From Bacillus sp. 03113 (GTDB lineage Bacteria > Bacillota > Bacilli > Bacillales > Cytobacillaceae), in NCBI RefSeq assembly GCF_006546985.1, contig NZ_VATK01000018.1, positions 23,761 through 87,760 of the forward strand: 64,000 nucleotides of DNA, written 5' to 3'. The position numbers and the translations under genes were made by a program. The first letter of the stretch is position 1; each line of letters starts with the position of its first letter. The notes beneath the pieces were generated by a model that was not told the origin of the DNA, did not search any database, and was given only the letters and a program-made list of their open reading frames with translations. Below, piece by piece: positions 8,721-17,439 of this stretch.

Positions 8721-10268
8721 TTATAGATTAAATTTTTTATAGTTTTCTTCGAATTTTCTGGCAAGCTCACGTGCTTTTTGTTCATAAAGCTTTGGATCAG
8801 ACCATGCTTTTATTGGCTGAAGTACTTCATCTGGTACACCTGGAATATGAAGGGGGATTTCTAAACCAAAAATAGGCTCCTTAATAGTTTCAGTATGATT
8901 TAAATCACCATCTAGAGCGGCACGTACCATTGCCCTTGTATAGGCTAGCTTAATTCTTTTTCCAATACCATAGGGTCCGCTTGTCCATCCTGTATTAATA
9001 AGGAAAACCTTTGTATGATGCTTGCTAATTTTTTCACCGAGCATTTCCGCATAGCGAATCGCTGGCAAAGGAAGAAATGGTGAACCAAAGCAAGCTGAAA
9101 AAGTAGCTTGTGGTTCTGTGATGCCTTTCTCCGTTCCAGCTAGCTTAGACGTATATCCACTTAAGAAATGGTAAATAGCTTGTTCCTTTGTGAGTTTAGA
9201 TATTGGAGGCATAACACCAAAAGCATCAGCTGTAAGGAAAATAATTGTGTTAGCATGACCAGCCATACTTGGGTAAACAATATGATCGATGGCTTGGATA
9301 GGGTATGCAGCTCTTGTATTTTCAGTTATTCTTCCATTCTGATAGTTTGGTTCTCTTGTTATTTGGTTAAACACTATATTTTCCAATACAGACCCAAATT
9401 GAATAGCATTATAAATCTGAGGTTCTTTTTCCTTACTTAAATGAATACATTTTGCGTAACAGCCGCCTTCAATATTGAATATTCCATCATCAGACCAACC
9501 ATGTTCATCATCACCTATTAATCGTCGATTGGAATCAGCTGATAGGGTCGTTTTTCCTGTTCCAGAGAGTCCAAAAAAGAGTGCTACATCCCCCTCTGCG
9601 CCAACGTTCGCAGAGCAATGCATAGAAAGAACACTTTTATCTGGAAGAAGATAGTTCATAATGGAAAAAATTGATTTCTTTATTTCACCCGCATATTCCG
9701 TTCCTCCAATGAGCACAATTCTCCTTTTAAAAGAAATGACAATAAAAGCTTCGGATTTTGTGCCATCTAGAAGTGGATTTGAATGAAAGCCTGGAGCAGA
9801 AATCACTGTAAATTCAGCATGATGCTCATTTAGTTCTTTCAGGGTTGGTCGAATAAACAATTGATGAGCAAATAGATTATGCCAAGCATATTCATTGATT
9901 AATTGAATAGGAAGCTGATAGTTTTTGTCAGCTCCTGCAAAGCCTTTAAAAACAAAAATTTCTTCCTTTTGCTTTAAATAAAGCAGTACTTTTCGATACA
10001 GATTTGAAAAAACCTCATCTGAAATAGGCTGATTAACTGAACCCCAATCAATTTTGTCTTCGATGAATGCCTCTTTTACAATAAATCTGTCTTTAGGTGA
10101 CCTTCCAGTATATGCACCGGTTGTCACACAAACTGCTCCAGTAGAGCTTAAGCTTCCTTCTTTACGTTGCAATACTTTTTCAACTAGTTGAGGGACAGAT
10201 AATTGAGATTGAATATTTGATCCAGTAAGTAGTTCTGCTAACTCAAAAGACAAGCTGATTGAATTCAT
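8721..10268 (-). CDS. pckA: Phosphoenolpyruvate carboxykinase (ATP)
   Basis: PckA converts oxaloacetate and ATP to phosphoenolpyruvate and CO2, the entry step of gluconeogenesis. The 515-residue protein shows the kinase-1a loop [10 protein letters not shown] (233-242), the metal-binding IGDDEHGW (251-258) and the arginine-bearing TGRSPKD (54-60). The ATG at 10268 is preferred over an upstream in-frame GTG because AAGGAAGTG precedes it. In B. subtilis the gene is repressed on glucose by CcpN; no operator could be identified by eye here. The position beside ytmB and metK is conserved. Confidence 0.95.
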   Translation of the reverse strand: MNSISLSFELAELLTGSNIQSQLSVPQLVEKVLQRKEGSLSSTGAVCVTTGAYTGRSPKDRFIVKEAFIEDKIDWGSVNQPISDEVFSNLYRKVLLYLKQKEEIFVFKGFAGADKNYQLPIQLINEYAWHNLFAHQLFIRPTLKELNEHHAEFTVISAPGFHSNPLLDGTKSEAFIVISFKRRIVLIGGTEYAGEIKKSIFSIMNYLLPDKSVLSMHCSANVGAEGDVALFFGLSGTGKTTLSADSNRRLIGDDEHGWSDDGIFNIEGGCYAKCIHLSKEKEPQIYNAIQFGSVLENIVFNQITREPNYQNGRITENTRAAYPIQAIDHIVYPSMAGHANTIIFLTADAFGVMPPISKLTKEQAIYHFLSGYTSKLAGTEKGITEPQATFSACFGSPFLPLPAIRYAEMLGEKISKHHTKVFLINTGWTSGPYGIGKRIKLAYTRAMVRAALDGDLNHTETIKEPIFGLEIPLHIPGVPDEVLQPIKAWSDPKLYEQKARELARKFEENYKKFNL

Positions 10269-10321
10269 GTTATTCACTTCCTTATATAAGAATGTAGTAG
10301 AAAACGATTACAACTAAAAAT

Positions 10322-10349
10322 AGTATAACACATTTATTTAAATAGTCTA
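10322..10349 (-). promoter_or_regulatory. Candidate sigma-A promoter of pckA
   Basis: On the minus strand TAGACT and TATACT are spaced 16 bp, about 55 bp before the pckA start codon. The -10 is near consensus, the -35 matches four of six. Confidence 0.45.
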
Positions 10350-10439
10350 TACTAATTGTGATGGAAGTCATGCGTTTAAAAAAAATGTTAATAATTTGCC
10401 ATTACTATATACTATTATTAGAATTGATAAACGATTGGG

Positions 10440-10826
10440 ATGAAAAGGATGAAACTTATTGTTTTGTACGATGCAAACTGCTCTTTATGTAAAGAAACAA
10501 AGAACAATTTGAAGAAGTTAGATTTATTTCATAAAATAGAATGGATTTCTTTACAGGATTTTGAAAATGAAAACTCTTCTTGTTCTTTTAAGCCATCTGA
10601 ATTGCGAAAAGAGCTTCATGTGATTACGTCTAGCGGAAGTGTAAAAAGGGGATTTTATGCAATTAGGTTGTTAATGCTCTTTTTGCCAGTGACTTTTTTC
10701 TTTGCACTTGTTTGTTATCTTCCTTTTGCTTCTTTTATCGGAAATCCAGTTTATCGATGGATAGCCAATAATCGGCATAGGCTTTATAAAAAAGGATGTG
10801 AAAGTGGAAGCTGCCGTTTGGAATAG
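10440..10826 (+). CDS. DCC-type thiol-disulfide oxidoreductase (DUF393)
   Basis: A 128-residue protein beginning with the thioredoxin-like DxxCxxC signature (Asp11, Cys14, Cys17 in LYDANCSLCK) that defines the DCC/DUF393 group. A hydrophobic segment lies around residues 78-100, followed by the typical NPVYRWIANNR element. The C-terminus has a further CESGSC pair, so extra cysteine chemistry is possible. Physiological partners are not known. The start may also be ATG 10449. It stands alone between pckA (divergent) and the metK leader. Confidence 0.82.
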   Translation: MKRMKLIVLYDANCSLCKETKNNLKKLDLFHKIEWISLQDFENENSSCSFKPSELRKELHVITSSGSVKRGFYAIRLLMLFLPVTFFFALVCYLPFASFIGNPVYRWIANNRHRLYKKGCESGSCRLE

Positions 10827-10914
10827 GTATGAAATGAAAGAATCTAAGAGATGTGTTACCCTCTATCAAAAATAAAGAAGAATGTCTTCACTGTAAATAA
10901 AATGTGAAAAATGA

Positions 10915-10944
10915 TTGACACCATTTGGTATGATACGGTATCAT
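10915..10944 (+). promoter_or_regulatory. Sigma-A promoter of the metK leader
   Basis: A perfect TTGACA (10915-10920) and TATCAT (10939-10944) are separated by 18 bp. The S-box RNA begins about 20 bases downstream. Confidence 0.65.
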
Positions 10945-10963
10945 TCTAATTTGAACGGATACT

Positions 10964-11200
10964 CTCTTATCCCGAGCTGGTGGAGGGACAGGCCCAATGA
11001 AACCCAGCAACCTACTTTACAAGGTACTTAATTGAAAAGCTTTGATCGAATATGTAATTTGAAGCGAATATTCAAGAACTGAATTATAAATCAGTTTGAG
11101 AATAGGAGCTTATTCGAGAAGAGTGTTTTTAATCATTTAGATCTATTTGTAAGGAAAGGTGCTAACCTGACGCAAGGCTATTTTCCTTGAACGATAAGAG
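10964..11200 (+). promoter_or_regulatory. SAM-I riboswitch (S-box) controlling metK, with a very long variable arm
   Basis: P1 is formed by CTCTTAT (10964) and ATAAGAG (to 11200). The conserved core follows: GAGCTGGTGGAGGGAC, GGCCCAATGAAACCC, CAGCAACC and AAGGTGCTAACCTGACGCA. These bind S-adenosylmethionine and, when bound, favour the downstream terminator. The usual aptamer is about 110-120 nt. Here it is 237 nt because roughly 110 extra bases sit between CAGCAACC and AAGGTGC. That insertion contains its own hairpin, TATTCAAGAACTGA with TCAGTTTGAGAATA. Confidence 0.93.
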
Positions 11201-11226
11201 TGAAAGGCGCGAATCAATTTGCTTTC

Positions 11227-11258
11227 AACCTTTTCACAATTGGAAAGGTTTTTTATTT
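11227..11258 (+). terminator. Riboswitch-controlled terminator in the metK leader
   Basis: AACCTTTTC pairs with GGAAAGGTT, followed by TTTTTATTTTT. It begins 26 bases beyond the S-box P1 helix, where the S-box expression platform is expected. Confidence 0.8.
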
Positions 11259-11312
11259 TTATAGGAACTATAAAATAGTTTGCTGTGGAACACTTCGATT
11301 AAAGAGTATCCA

Positions 11313-11430
11313 CGTCCAGCTCCAGCGTCTAGCCCTTGTGAAAAATAACCCTTTGTCTCAAAAAGTAAAAAGCACTTTTGGAGCCAAATGAACATTTTTC
11401 TTCAGGGCTATTCAAGACGCTTGCACTTTT
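11313..11430 (+). repeat. Intergenic hairpin repeat family A, copy 2, inside the metK leader
   Basis: The outer stem AGCGTCT/AGACGCT is perfect but uses a T-A pair where other copies use C-G or A-T. The inner hairpin is TCAAAAAGT...ACTTTTGGA. It lies between the S-box terminator and metK, so the untranslated leader remaining after read-through is nearly 400 bases long. Nothing else is recognised in 11431-11630 apart from the metK ribosome binding site. Confidence 0.75.
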
Positions 11431-11644
11431 GGTTCTTTGCATTTTGATAGAATGCTTTTTTAAAATTGTACATTTAATGTGGAGGCTATGAAATCTTAAA
11501 GTTTTGTTTAATATTTCATAAAAGCTCTATGTTTACTTCATACTACTTAGGGAATGAGTACCGTATCAATTTGAGGTTAACTAGGGACGTATTTACCAAA
11601 CTACACAACCTCTCTTACATTATATAAATAAGGAGGGTATCAGA

Positions 11645-12847
11645 ATGTCAACAAAACGCCGTTTGTTTACTTCTGAATCAGTTACTGAAGGTCATCCAGA
11701 TAAAATTTGTGACCAAATTTCTGATGCGATTTTAGATGCAATTTTAGCAAAGGATGCAAATGCTCGTGTGGCAGCAGAAACTTCTGTTACAACGGGTTTA
11801 GTATTGGTAGCAGGAGAAATTACAACGTCTACATACGTAGATATTCCAAAAATTGTCCGTGATACGATTAAAGAGATTGGTTATACACGTGCGAAATACG
11901 GTTTTGATGCTGAAACTTGTGCTGTACTAACTTCAATCGACGAGCAATCTGCTGATATAGCCCAAGGAGTGGACAAAGCTCTAGAAGCTCGTGAAGGTCA
12001 AATGAGTGATGAGGAAATTGAAGCGATTGGTGCAGGAGACCAAGGTCTAATGTTTGGATTTGCGTGTAATGAAACAAAGGAGCTTATGCCTCTTCCTATT
12101 TCATTAGCACATAAAATTTCTAGAAGATTAACAGAAGTTCGAAAAGAAGATATTCTTCCTTACTTAAGACCAGATGGAAAAACTCAAGTGACGGTAGAGT
12201 ATGATGAAAACGACAAGCCTGTTCGTATTGACACGATTGTTATTTCTACTCAACATCATCCTGAAACAACATTAGAGCAAATTCAACGTAATTTAAAAGA
12301 ATATGTCATTAATCCAGTTGTTCCAAAAGAGTTAATCGATGAAAACACGAAGTACTTCATTAACCCTACTGGTCGATTTGTCATTGGTGGACCTCAAGGA
12401 GATGCTGGATTAACAGGAAGAAAAATCATCGTTGACACATATGGCGGATACGCTAGACATGGCGGGGGAGCTTTCTCTGGGAAGGATCCAACAAAAGTTG
12501 ACCGTTCAGCGGCATATGCAGCTCGTTATGTAGCCAAAAATATTGTTGCTGCAGGACTTGCTGATAAGGTTGAAGTTCAGTTTGCCTACGCAATTGGTGT
12601 TGCTCAGCCCGTATCTATTTCGATTGATACGTTTGGAACAGGGAAAGTAAGTGAAGATGTTCTTATTGAACTTGTTCGACAAAACTTTGACTTACGTCCA
12701 GCAGGAATTATTAAAATGTTAAATCTTCGTCGTCCAATTTATAAGCAAACAGCTGCTTACGGTCATTTTGGACGCAACGATATTGATCTTCCTTGGGAGC
12801 TTACTGATAAAGCAGAGACTCTTCGTGAACAAGTAAGTAATAATTAA
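11645..12847 (+). CDS. metK: S-adenosylmethionine synthetase
   Basis: MetK makes SAM from methionine and ATP. The 400-residue sequence carries the family signatures: [18 protein letters not shown] (catalytic His17), [10 protein letters not shown], and [33 protein letters not shown] precedes the ATG. Expression is expected to fall when SAM is abundant because of the upstream S-box. The metK-asnB order and the neighbouring pckA match B. subtilis. Confidence 0.98.
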   Translation: MSTKRRLFTSESVTEGHPDKICDQISDAILDAILAKDANARVAAETSVTTGLVLVAGEITTSTYVDIPKIVRDTIKEIGYTRAKYGFDAETCAVLTSIDEQSADIAQGVDKALEAREGQMSDEEIEAIGAGDQGLMFGFACNETKELMPLPISLAHKISRRLTEVRKEDILPYLRPDGKTQVTVEYDENDKPVRIDTIVISTQHHPETTLEQIQRNLKEYVINPVVPKELIDENTKYFINPTGRFVIGGPQGDAGLTGRKIIVDTYGGYARHGGGAFSGKDPTKVDRSAAYAARYVAKNIVAAGLADKVEVQFAYAIGVAQPVSISIDTFGTGKVSEDVLIELVRQNFDLRPAGIIKMLNLRRPIYKQTAAYGHFGRNDIDLPWELTDKAETLREQVSNN

Positions 12848-12867
12848 TGATTAATGATTAAATAAAA

Positions 12868-13042
12868 GGCTCAGTCAAACGATAATGTTGTTTATGGGAA
12901 GGGAATCTGCGAGACTCCTGCGGAAAAACGGGCTGGCAAGACCCCGCAGGGAGGTACGAGCGAGGAGGCTTGCCGGTTCGTCCGCGGAAAGGGAGTAGAT
13001 TCCCTGACCTTTTGAAAATCAACAATGGAATTTAACAGAGCC
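12868..13042. mobile_element. MITE-like element, family B (175 bp, ISL3-like ends)
   Basis: Terminal inverted repeats: the left end GGCTCAGTCAAACG and the right end complement GGCTCTGTTAAATT. The element is flanked by a perfect 8-bp direct repeat AAATAAAA at 12860-12867 and 13043-13050, as expected for a target-site duplication. It encodes no protein. The GC-rich inside (GACTCCTGCGGAAAAACGGG, GACCCCGCAGGGAGG) folds on itself and resembles family C. A second copy starts at 63919. Ends beginning GGCTC and 8-bp AT-rich duplications fit the ISL3 transposon family. Confidence 0.8.
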
Positions 13043-13046
13043 AAAT

Positions 13047-13097
13047 AAAAAGGTGGGAGTTGCATGAATAGTGTAACTCCTTTTTCTATTTTTTCGT
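13047..13097 (+). terminator. Probable metK terminator
   Basis: AAAAAGG...GAGTTGCA pairs with TGTAACTCCTTTTT (with a small bulge), followed by CTATTTTTT. It lies just beyond the family B element, which appears to have inserted between metK and its terminator. Confidence 0.6.
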
Positions 13098-13291
13098 CTA
13101 ATCATCATATAATTAGGTTTACTAAGTGCGATGATCGTATAAGCTGTTAAAAATTGTTTTTATAAGAAATACGATGCCATTTTCATGGATTTAGTGGTAA
13201 TATAGTTAAATAAATATTAAGGTTTTAATGTAAAAATTTCTCAAAGGTTATGTGGGAATTAAAGTGAAAATGGAGAAGGTGACTTACATAA

Positions 13292-15196
13292 ATGTGTGGA
13301 TTTGTTGGATGTGTATATAACAAAGCACAAAATTTTGAAGAATATCAAACGCAAAAATTTCAGGACATGACAAGAATTATTACGCATCGTGGACCTGATG
13401 ATGAAGGATACTATGTCGATGAACATATTCAATTTGGCTTTCGCCGTTTAAGTATTATAGATGTTGCAGCTGGTCATCAACCGCTGAGCTTCGAGGATGA
13501 ACGGTACTGGATTATTTTTAACGGAGAAATCTATAATTATGTGGAATTACGAGAAGAATTGATCAACGAAGGGTTAAACTTTAAGACAAGCTGTGATACG
13601 GAAGTCATTATTGCCCTATACAGTCAAATAAAAGAAAAAACCGTTGAAAAACTTCGAGGCATGTTTGCCTTTGTTATTTGGGATAAACAAGAGCAAAAAC
13701 TATATGGTGCTAGAGATCCTTTTGGAATTAAATCATTTTTCTTTTTAGAAGATGGAGACAAAACCTTCTTTGCTTCTGAAAAGAAGAGCATCTTGTTAGC
13801 GTTAGAAAATGATGTGATCAATTATGAATCGTTACAGCATTATTTAACATACCAGTTTGTTCCTGAGCCAGAGTCCATGTCTGAAGGAATTCAAAAGCTT
13901 GAGCCAGGACATTACTTTACAAAAAAAATTGGTTCACCAATGAACATTCAACGATATTGGAAGGCTTCGTTTCAGCCAGTTCAAAAATCTGAACAAGATT
14001 TTATCAAAGAAATAAAAGATGTATTATTCGATTCTGTTAAAATTCACATGCGAAGTGATGTGCCAGTTGGTTCCTTTCTCTCAGGCGGGATTGATTCTTC
14101 TATTATTGCTTCGATTGCAAAGGAATTTCATCCATCTATTAAAACCTTTTCAGTAGGATTTGAGCATAATGGTTTTAGTGAAATTGATGTGGCGAAGGAA
14201 ACGGCTGAAAAACTTGGCGTCGAAAATATTAGCTATGTGATTACACCGGATGAATACATGAAAGAAATTCCTAAAATAATGTGGCATATGGATGATCCAT
14301 TAGCTGATCCAGCATGTGTTCCATTGTACTTTGTTTCAAGAGAAGCAAGAAAGCATGTAACCGTTGTTTTATCAGGTGAAGGAGCGGATGAGCTATTCGG
14401 TGGATATAATATTTATCGTGAGCCTCAATCTCTTGACGTATTTAATAAAATTCCTCAAGCAGGAAAATCTTTATTAAGAGCAATAGCTCGGATGATGCCA
14501 GAGGGAATGAGAGGAAAGAGCTTTATTGAACGTGGTGTTACTCCAATGGAAGAGCGCTATATTGGGAACGCGAAAATGTTTTCAGAAGAAGAAAAGAATG
14601 ATTTGTTAGCTGTTTATAAAGAAGGATTGCGCTATACAGACATTACAAAGCCATTATACGAAGAAACAAAAGGCTATGATCCTGTTGATCGTATGCAGTA
14701 TATTGATATCCATACTTGGATGAGAGGCGATATTTTATTAAAAGCAGATAAGATGACCCTTGCTCATTCATTGGAGCTTCGTGTTCCATTTTTAGATAAA
14801 AAAGTTTTTGAGGTAGCATCAAGAATTCCAACAAGTCTTAAAACGGCTGAAGGGACAACGAAATACATTTTACGTAAAGCAGCTGAAGGGATCGTTCCAG
14901 ACCACGTGTTGAACCGGAAAAAGCTAGGCTTCCCTGTGCCAATTCGTCATTGGTTAAAAAATGAAATGAATGAGTGGGCGAAAAAAATCATTCGTGAGAG
15001 CAATACAGATTATTTATTGAACAAGAACTATGTCTTAAATCTGTTAGAGGATCATTGTCAAGGCAAAGCTGATAACAGCCGGAAAATTTGGACGGTGCTT
15101 ATGTTTATGGTTTGGCATTCGGTCTACATCGAAAAAAAATATTCATTTGAAAAGGAATATTTAGCTCAGAAAGAAGGACAAACTGTAAAAGGCTAA
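13292..15196 (+). CDS. asnB: Asparagine synthetase (glutamine-hydrolysing)
   Basis: A 634-residue two-domain enzyme. The N-terminal glutaminase begins MCGFVG, where Cys2 is the nucleophile after removal of Met1, with RGPDDEG and FNGEIYN substrate-binding motifs. The C-terminal synthetase has the pyrophosphate loop SGGIDSS (264-270) and SGEGADELFGGY. It makes asparagine from aspartate, ATP and glutamine. Length is close to B. subtilis AsnB, which is also next to metK. The ribosome binding site GGAGAAGGTG lies a little far from the ATG. No operator was seen in 13100-13291. Confidence 0.95.
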   Translation: MCGFVGCVYNKAQNFEEYQTQKFQDMTRIITHRGPDDEGYYVDEHIQFGFRRLSIIDVAAGHQPLSFEDERYWIIFNGEIYNYVELREELINEGLNFKTSCDTEVIIALYSQIKEKTVEKLRGMFAFVIWDKQEQKLYGARDPFGIKSFFFLEDGDKTFFASEKKSILLALENDVINYESLQHYLTYQFVPEPESMSEGIQKLEPGHYFTKKIGSPMNIQRYWKASFQPVQKSEQDFIKEIKDVLFDSVKIHMRSDVPVGSFLSGGIDSSIIASIAKEFHPSIKTFSVGFEHNGFSEIDVAKETAEKLGVENISYVITPDEYMKEIPKIMWHMDDPLADPACVPLYFVSREARKHVTVVLSGEGADELFGGYNIYREPQSLDVFNKIPQAGKSLLRAIARMMPEGMRGKSFIERGVTPMEERYIGNAKMFSEEEKNDLLAVYKEGLRYTDITKPLYEETKGYDPVDRMQYIDIHTWMRGDILLKADKMTLAHSLELRVPFLDKKVFEVASRIPTSLKTAEGTTKYILRKAAEGIVPDHVLNRKKLGFPVPIRHWLKNEMNEWAKKIIRESNTDYLLNKNYVLNLLEDHCQGKADNSRKIWTVLMFMVWHSVYIEKKYSFEKEYLAQKEGQTVKG

Positions 15197-15218
15197 AAAA
15201 TACAGTTAGAGTTTTGCG

Positions 15219-15252
15219 TCAGGTGGAATTCAGCTTTCCACCTGATTCCTTT
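15219..15252 (+). terminator. asnB terminator
   Basis: The perfect 10-bp stem TCAGGTGGAA/TTCCACCTGA is followed by TTCCTTTGT, 22 bp after the asnB stop. Confidence 0.65.
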
Positions 15253-15273
15253 GTATATAAGTTAATAAAAAAA

Positions 15274-15482
15274 GGCTGTTTTCTCAAAGTTTGTTGTTTT
15301 TTACATAATACATTTGGAAAAGCGTTTCTTAGCAGCCCGCATACACGTAGACTCCTGTGGGAATGCGAGAAAGACGAGACCCCGCAGGAGCGTATACGAC
15401 GAGGAGGCTCGACGCTCGCCCACGGAAAGCGAAGTGTATGCAGGCTGCGCGTTTAAAAGCAACAATCTATATGAAAACAGCC
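15274..15482. mobile_element. MITE-like element, family C, copy 1 (209 bp)
   Basis: Left end GGCTGTTTTCTCAAAG, right-end complement GGCTGTTTTCATATAG, with TTGTTGTTTT/AAAAGCAACAA continuing the pairing. A perfect 8-bp direct repeat TAAAAAAA flanks it (15266-15273 and 15483-15490). Inside are the nested arms GCATACAC/GTGTATGC and CTCCTG/CAGGAG. Two open frames in it are chance frames of the GC-rich core. It lies between the convergent genes asnB and the C39-like peptidase. Confidence 0.82.
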
Positions 15483-15495
15483 TAAAAAAATTTCC

Positions 15496-16371
15496 CTAAG
15501 AAGGTTTATAGGTAATAGCTTGTTTGCCCATTTGCACCCAGGATTCTTCAAATTCCGATAAGGGTGCTTTTTTATTTTTCTCACCCGTTAAAGGGTCGTT
15601 AAAATATACATGCTGCTGATCATATCCTGTAATAAGTACAGAATGTTCTTTTAAAGTAACTTGAACTTTACCAATGGGGGTATTCCAAGTTTGAAACTGG
15701 CTTTGAGGCAGCTTTTTATAAGAGGTATTCGTTATTACCCATACTGGTCGATGATCAGATAAATATATTTTTAATTCTTCAAAATCGACACCAGTTATGT
15801 CGATCATTTGATTTGGCATGTATTTTTCAGCAAGCTGTTGAATAGGTTTATGGTAGACACCAAATCCACGTTGACTATACGAATACATATCGCCTATAAA
15901 GCCATCATTTGGATTTCCATAATAAATGGCTCCATCCTTTACTTGGTAGGGTGTAGAATCCTTTACAATCTCGGTTGCCAAGGTTAGCTTATCAATATTG
16001 ATATTGGCATATTGTAGAAGCATGGCTAGGCTCGTAACTTCACACCCTCGAGGCAGCTCTGGCAATTGGCGTATAATGGGAGCCTCAAGTAATATTTGTT
16101 CCTTTATTTTTATAATAGGTGCCTCAAACCTACTAGTGTTATTAGCTTCTGCATGGCTAATCAGTGGTGCTATTTGAGTATTTTGATTTCTGTTTAAGAT
16201 TTCGTTCGGTTCTTTATTTACTTGTTGAAAAAATACGGCTATTTCAATAGGGAAAATGATAAGTAGTAGAATGAATAACCGTTTTAGAGCTTGTTGGTTT
16301 TTTTGTAGGTATATGATCAAAATGATCCAAACGAGAATGCTAGCGAAAAATAGTAGAAATAATAAATTCAT
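15496..16371 (-). CDS. Membrane-anchored C39-like peptidase domain protein
   Basis: A 291-residue protein with two N-terminal membrane helices (about residues 2-22 and 32-50), a linker and a C-terminal papain-like domain of the peptidase C39-like (YvpB-like) group. The catalytic Cys110 is in LPRGCEVTSLAMLL, His243 in LKEHSVLITGYD and Asp259 in YFNDPLTG. It probably acts on the outside of the membrane; the substrate is unknown. ATG 16371 is chosen over GTG 16380, which lies in the AAGGTGG ribosome binding site. It is divergent from ytpA, with no partner gene next to it. Confidence 0.8.
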   Translation of the reverse strand: MNLLFLLFFASILVWIILIIYLQKNQQALKRLFILLLIIFPIEIAVFFQQVNKEPNEILNRNQNTQIAPLISHAEANNTSRFEAPIIKIKEQILLEAPIIRQLPELPRGCEVTSLAMLLQYANINIDKLTLATEIVKDSTPYQVKDGAIYYGNPNDGFIGDMYSYSQRGFGVYHKPIQQLAEKYMPNQMIDITGVDFEELKIYLSDHRPVWVITNTSYKKLPQSQFQTWNTPIGKVQVTLKEHSVLITGYDQQHVYFNDPLTGEKNKKAPLSEFEESWVQMGKQAITYKPS

Positions 16372-16551
16372 AGATGCCACCTTGAAAGAGGATTAAGATT
16401 AGGTTTAACTTGATACCGATCATCACTATATAATCACTGGTAAACAAATGCTTAATTCTCCCTTATTGTAACATTTCCAAAAAATAATAGGACGTCCAAA
16501 TACAAGTTTATCGTTGCACATGAAGTTCTTTTTCTTTTGTGGTAGAATGGT

Positions 16552-16581
16552 TTGTCAAAGCAATGAAAAGTGTAATAATAG
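16552..16581 (+). promoter_or_regulatory. Candidate sigma-A promoter of ytpAB
   Basis: TTGTCA (16552-16557) and TAATAG (16576-16581) are spaced 18 bp, about 40 bp before the ytpA start codon. The -10 box is imperfect. Confidence 0.35.
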
Positions 16582-16620
16582 TAATATAAGCATTGTAAGT
16601 TTTTACTAGGAGGAAAAGGG

Positions 16621-17424
16621 ATGTGGAAATGGGAAGCTGAAGGTGACGCAAGAGCAGTGGTTGTCATTGTTCATGGTGCAATGGAACATCACCGTCGTTA
16701 TGGCTGGTTGATTGAAATGTGGCGTCTATCTGGTTTTCATGTAGTCATGGGTGATCTTCCGGGGCAAGGAATGACAACAAGGACAAGGAGAGGTCACATT
16801 GACTCTTTTGATGAATATATATTTGAAGTGAAGGATTGGGTACAAGCTGCTTATCAATTTGAGCTGCCTGTATTTTTAATTGGTCATAGTTTGGGAGGGC
16901 TTGTCTCCATCCGTTTATTACAAGAAGAAAGATTAAACATAGCGGGTCTTATCCTATCATCGCCATGTCTTGGCTTGATTAAATATCCTTCAAAATTGTT
17001 AAATATGGCATCTTTTGGATTAAACAAGCTGTTTCCTAGTCTAAGGGTTCCATCTGGATTAACAATTGATATGGCTACTCGAAATCAAGATGTTCGTGAA
17101 GCTGATATGAATGACACTCTCTACATAACAAAGGTATCGATTCGGTGGTACCGCGAATTAATTTATGCGATTCATGTAGCTTTTGAAAATATGGAGAAGA
17201 TGCAAGATATACCACTGCTTGTCATGCAAGGTGGCGATGACAAAATAGTGAATAAACAAACGGTTAAAAATTGGTTTAATCAGTCTACTTTATCAGAGAA
17301 GCGCTTTAAGGAATGGCCAAAATGCTATCATGAAATTTTTAATGAACCAGAGCGAGAAGAAGTATTTGAATATGCAAAGGATTTTGTCAATAGTCAGCTA
17401 AAAGCAATTGGCTATATTGTATAA
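16621..17424 (+). CDS. ytpA: Lysophospholipase-type alpha/beta hydrolase YtpA
   Basis: A 267-residue serine hydrolase. The first motif is HGAMEHHRRY (19-28), the nucleophile Ser90 is in IGHSLGGL, and a C-terminal acid/His pair is seen in GGDDKIV and CYHEIF. B. subtilis YtpA is a phospholipase that produces the lysophospholipid antibiotic bacilysocin. AGGAGGAAAAGGG lies before the ATG. The ytpB gene follows after 15 bp and is likely co-transcribed, as in B. subtilis. Confidence 0.9.
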   Translation: MWKWEAEGDARAVVVIVHGAMEHHRRYGWLIEMWRLSGFHVVMGDLPGQGMTTRTRRGHIDSFDEYIFEVKDWVQAAYQFELPVFLIGHSLGGLVSIRLLQEERLNIAGLILSSPCLGLIKYPSKLLNMASFGLNKLFPSLRVPSGLTIDMATRNQDVREADMNDTLYITKVSIRWYRELIYAIHVAFENMEKMQDIPLLVMQGGDDKIVNKQTVKNWFNQSTLSEKRFKEWPKCYHEIFNEPEREEVFEYAKDFVNSQLKAIGYIV

Positions 17425-17439
17425 GTGAGGTAATAATTG

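Noticed and set aside
11200..11391. 63-codon frame in the metK leader
   Set aside because: It runs through the riboswitch terminator and a copy of repeat A, without a ribosome binding site.
15214..15499. Two open frames rich in Arg and Cys
   Set aside because: They lie within the inverted-repeat element and its GC-rich core; no start signal.
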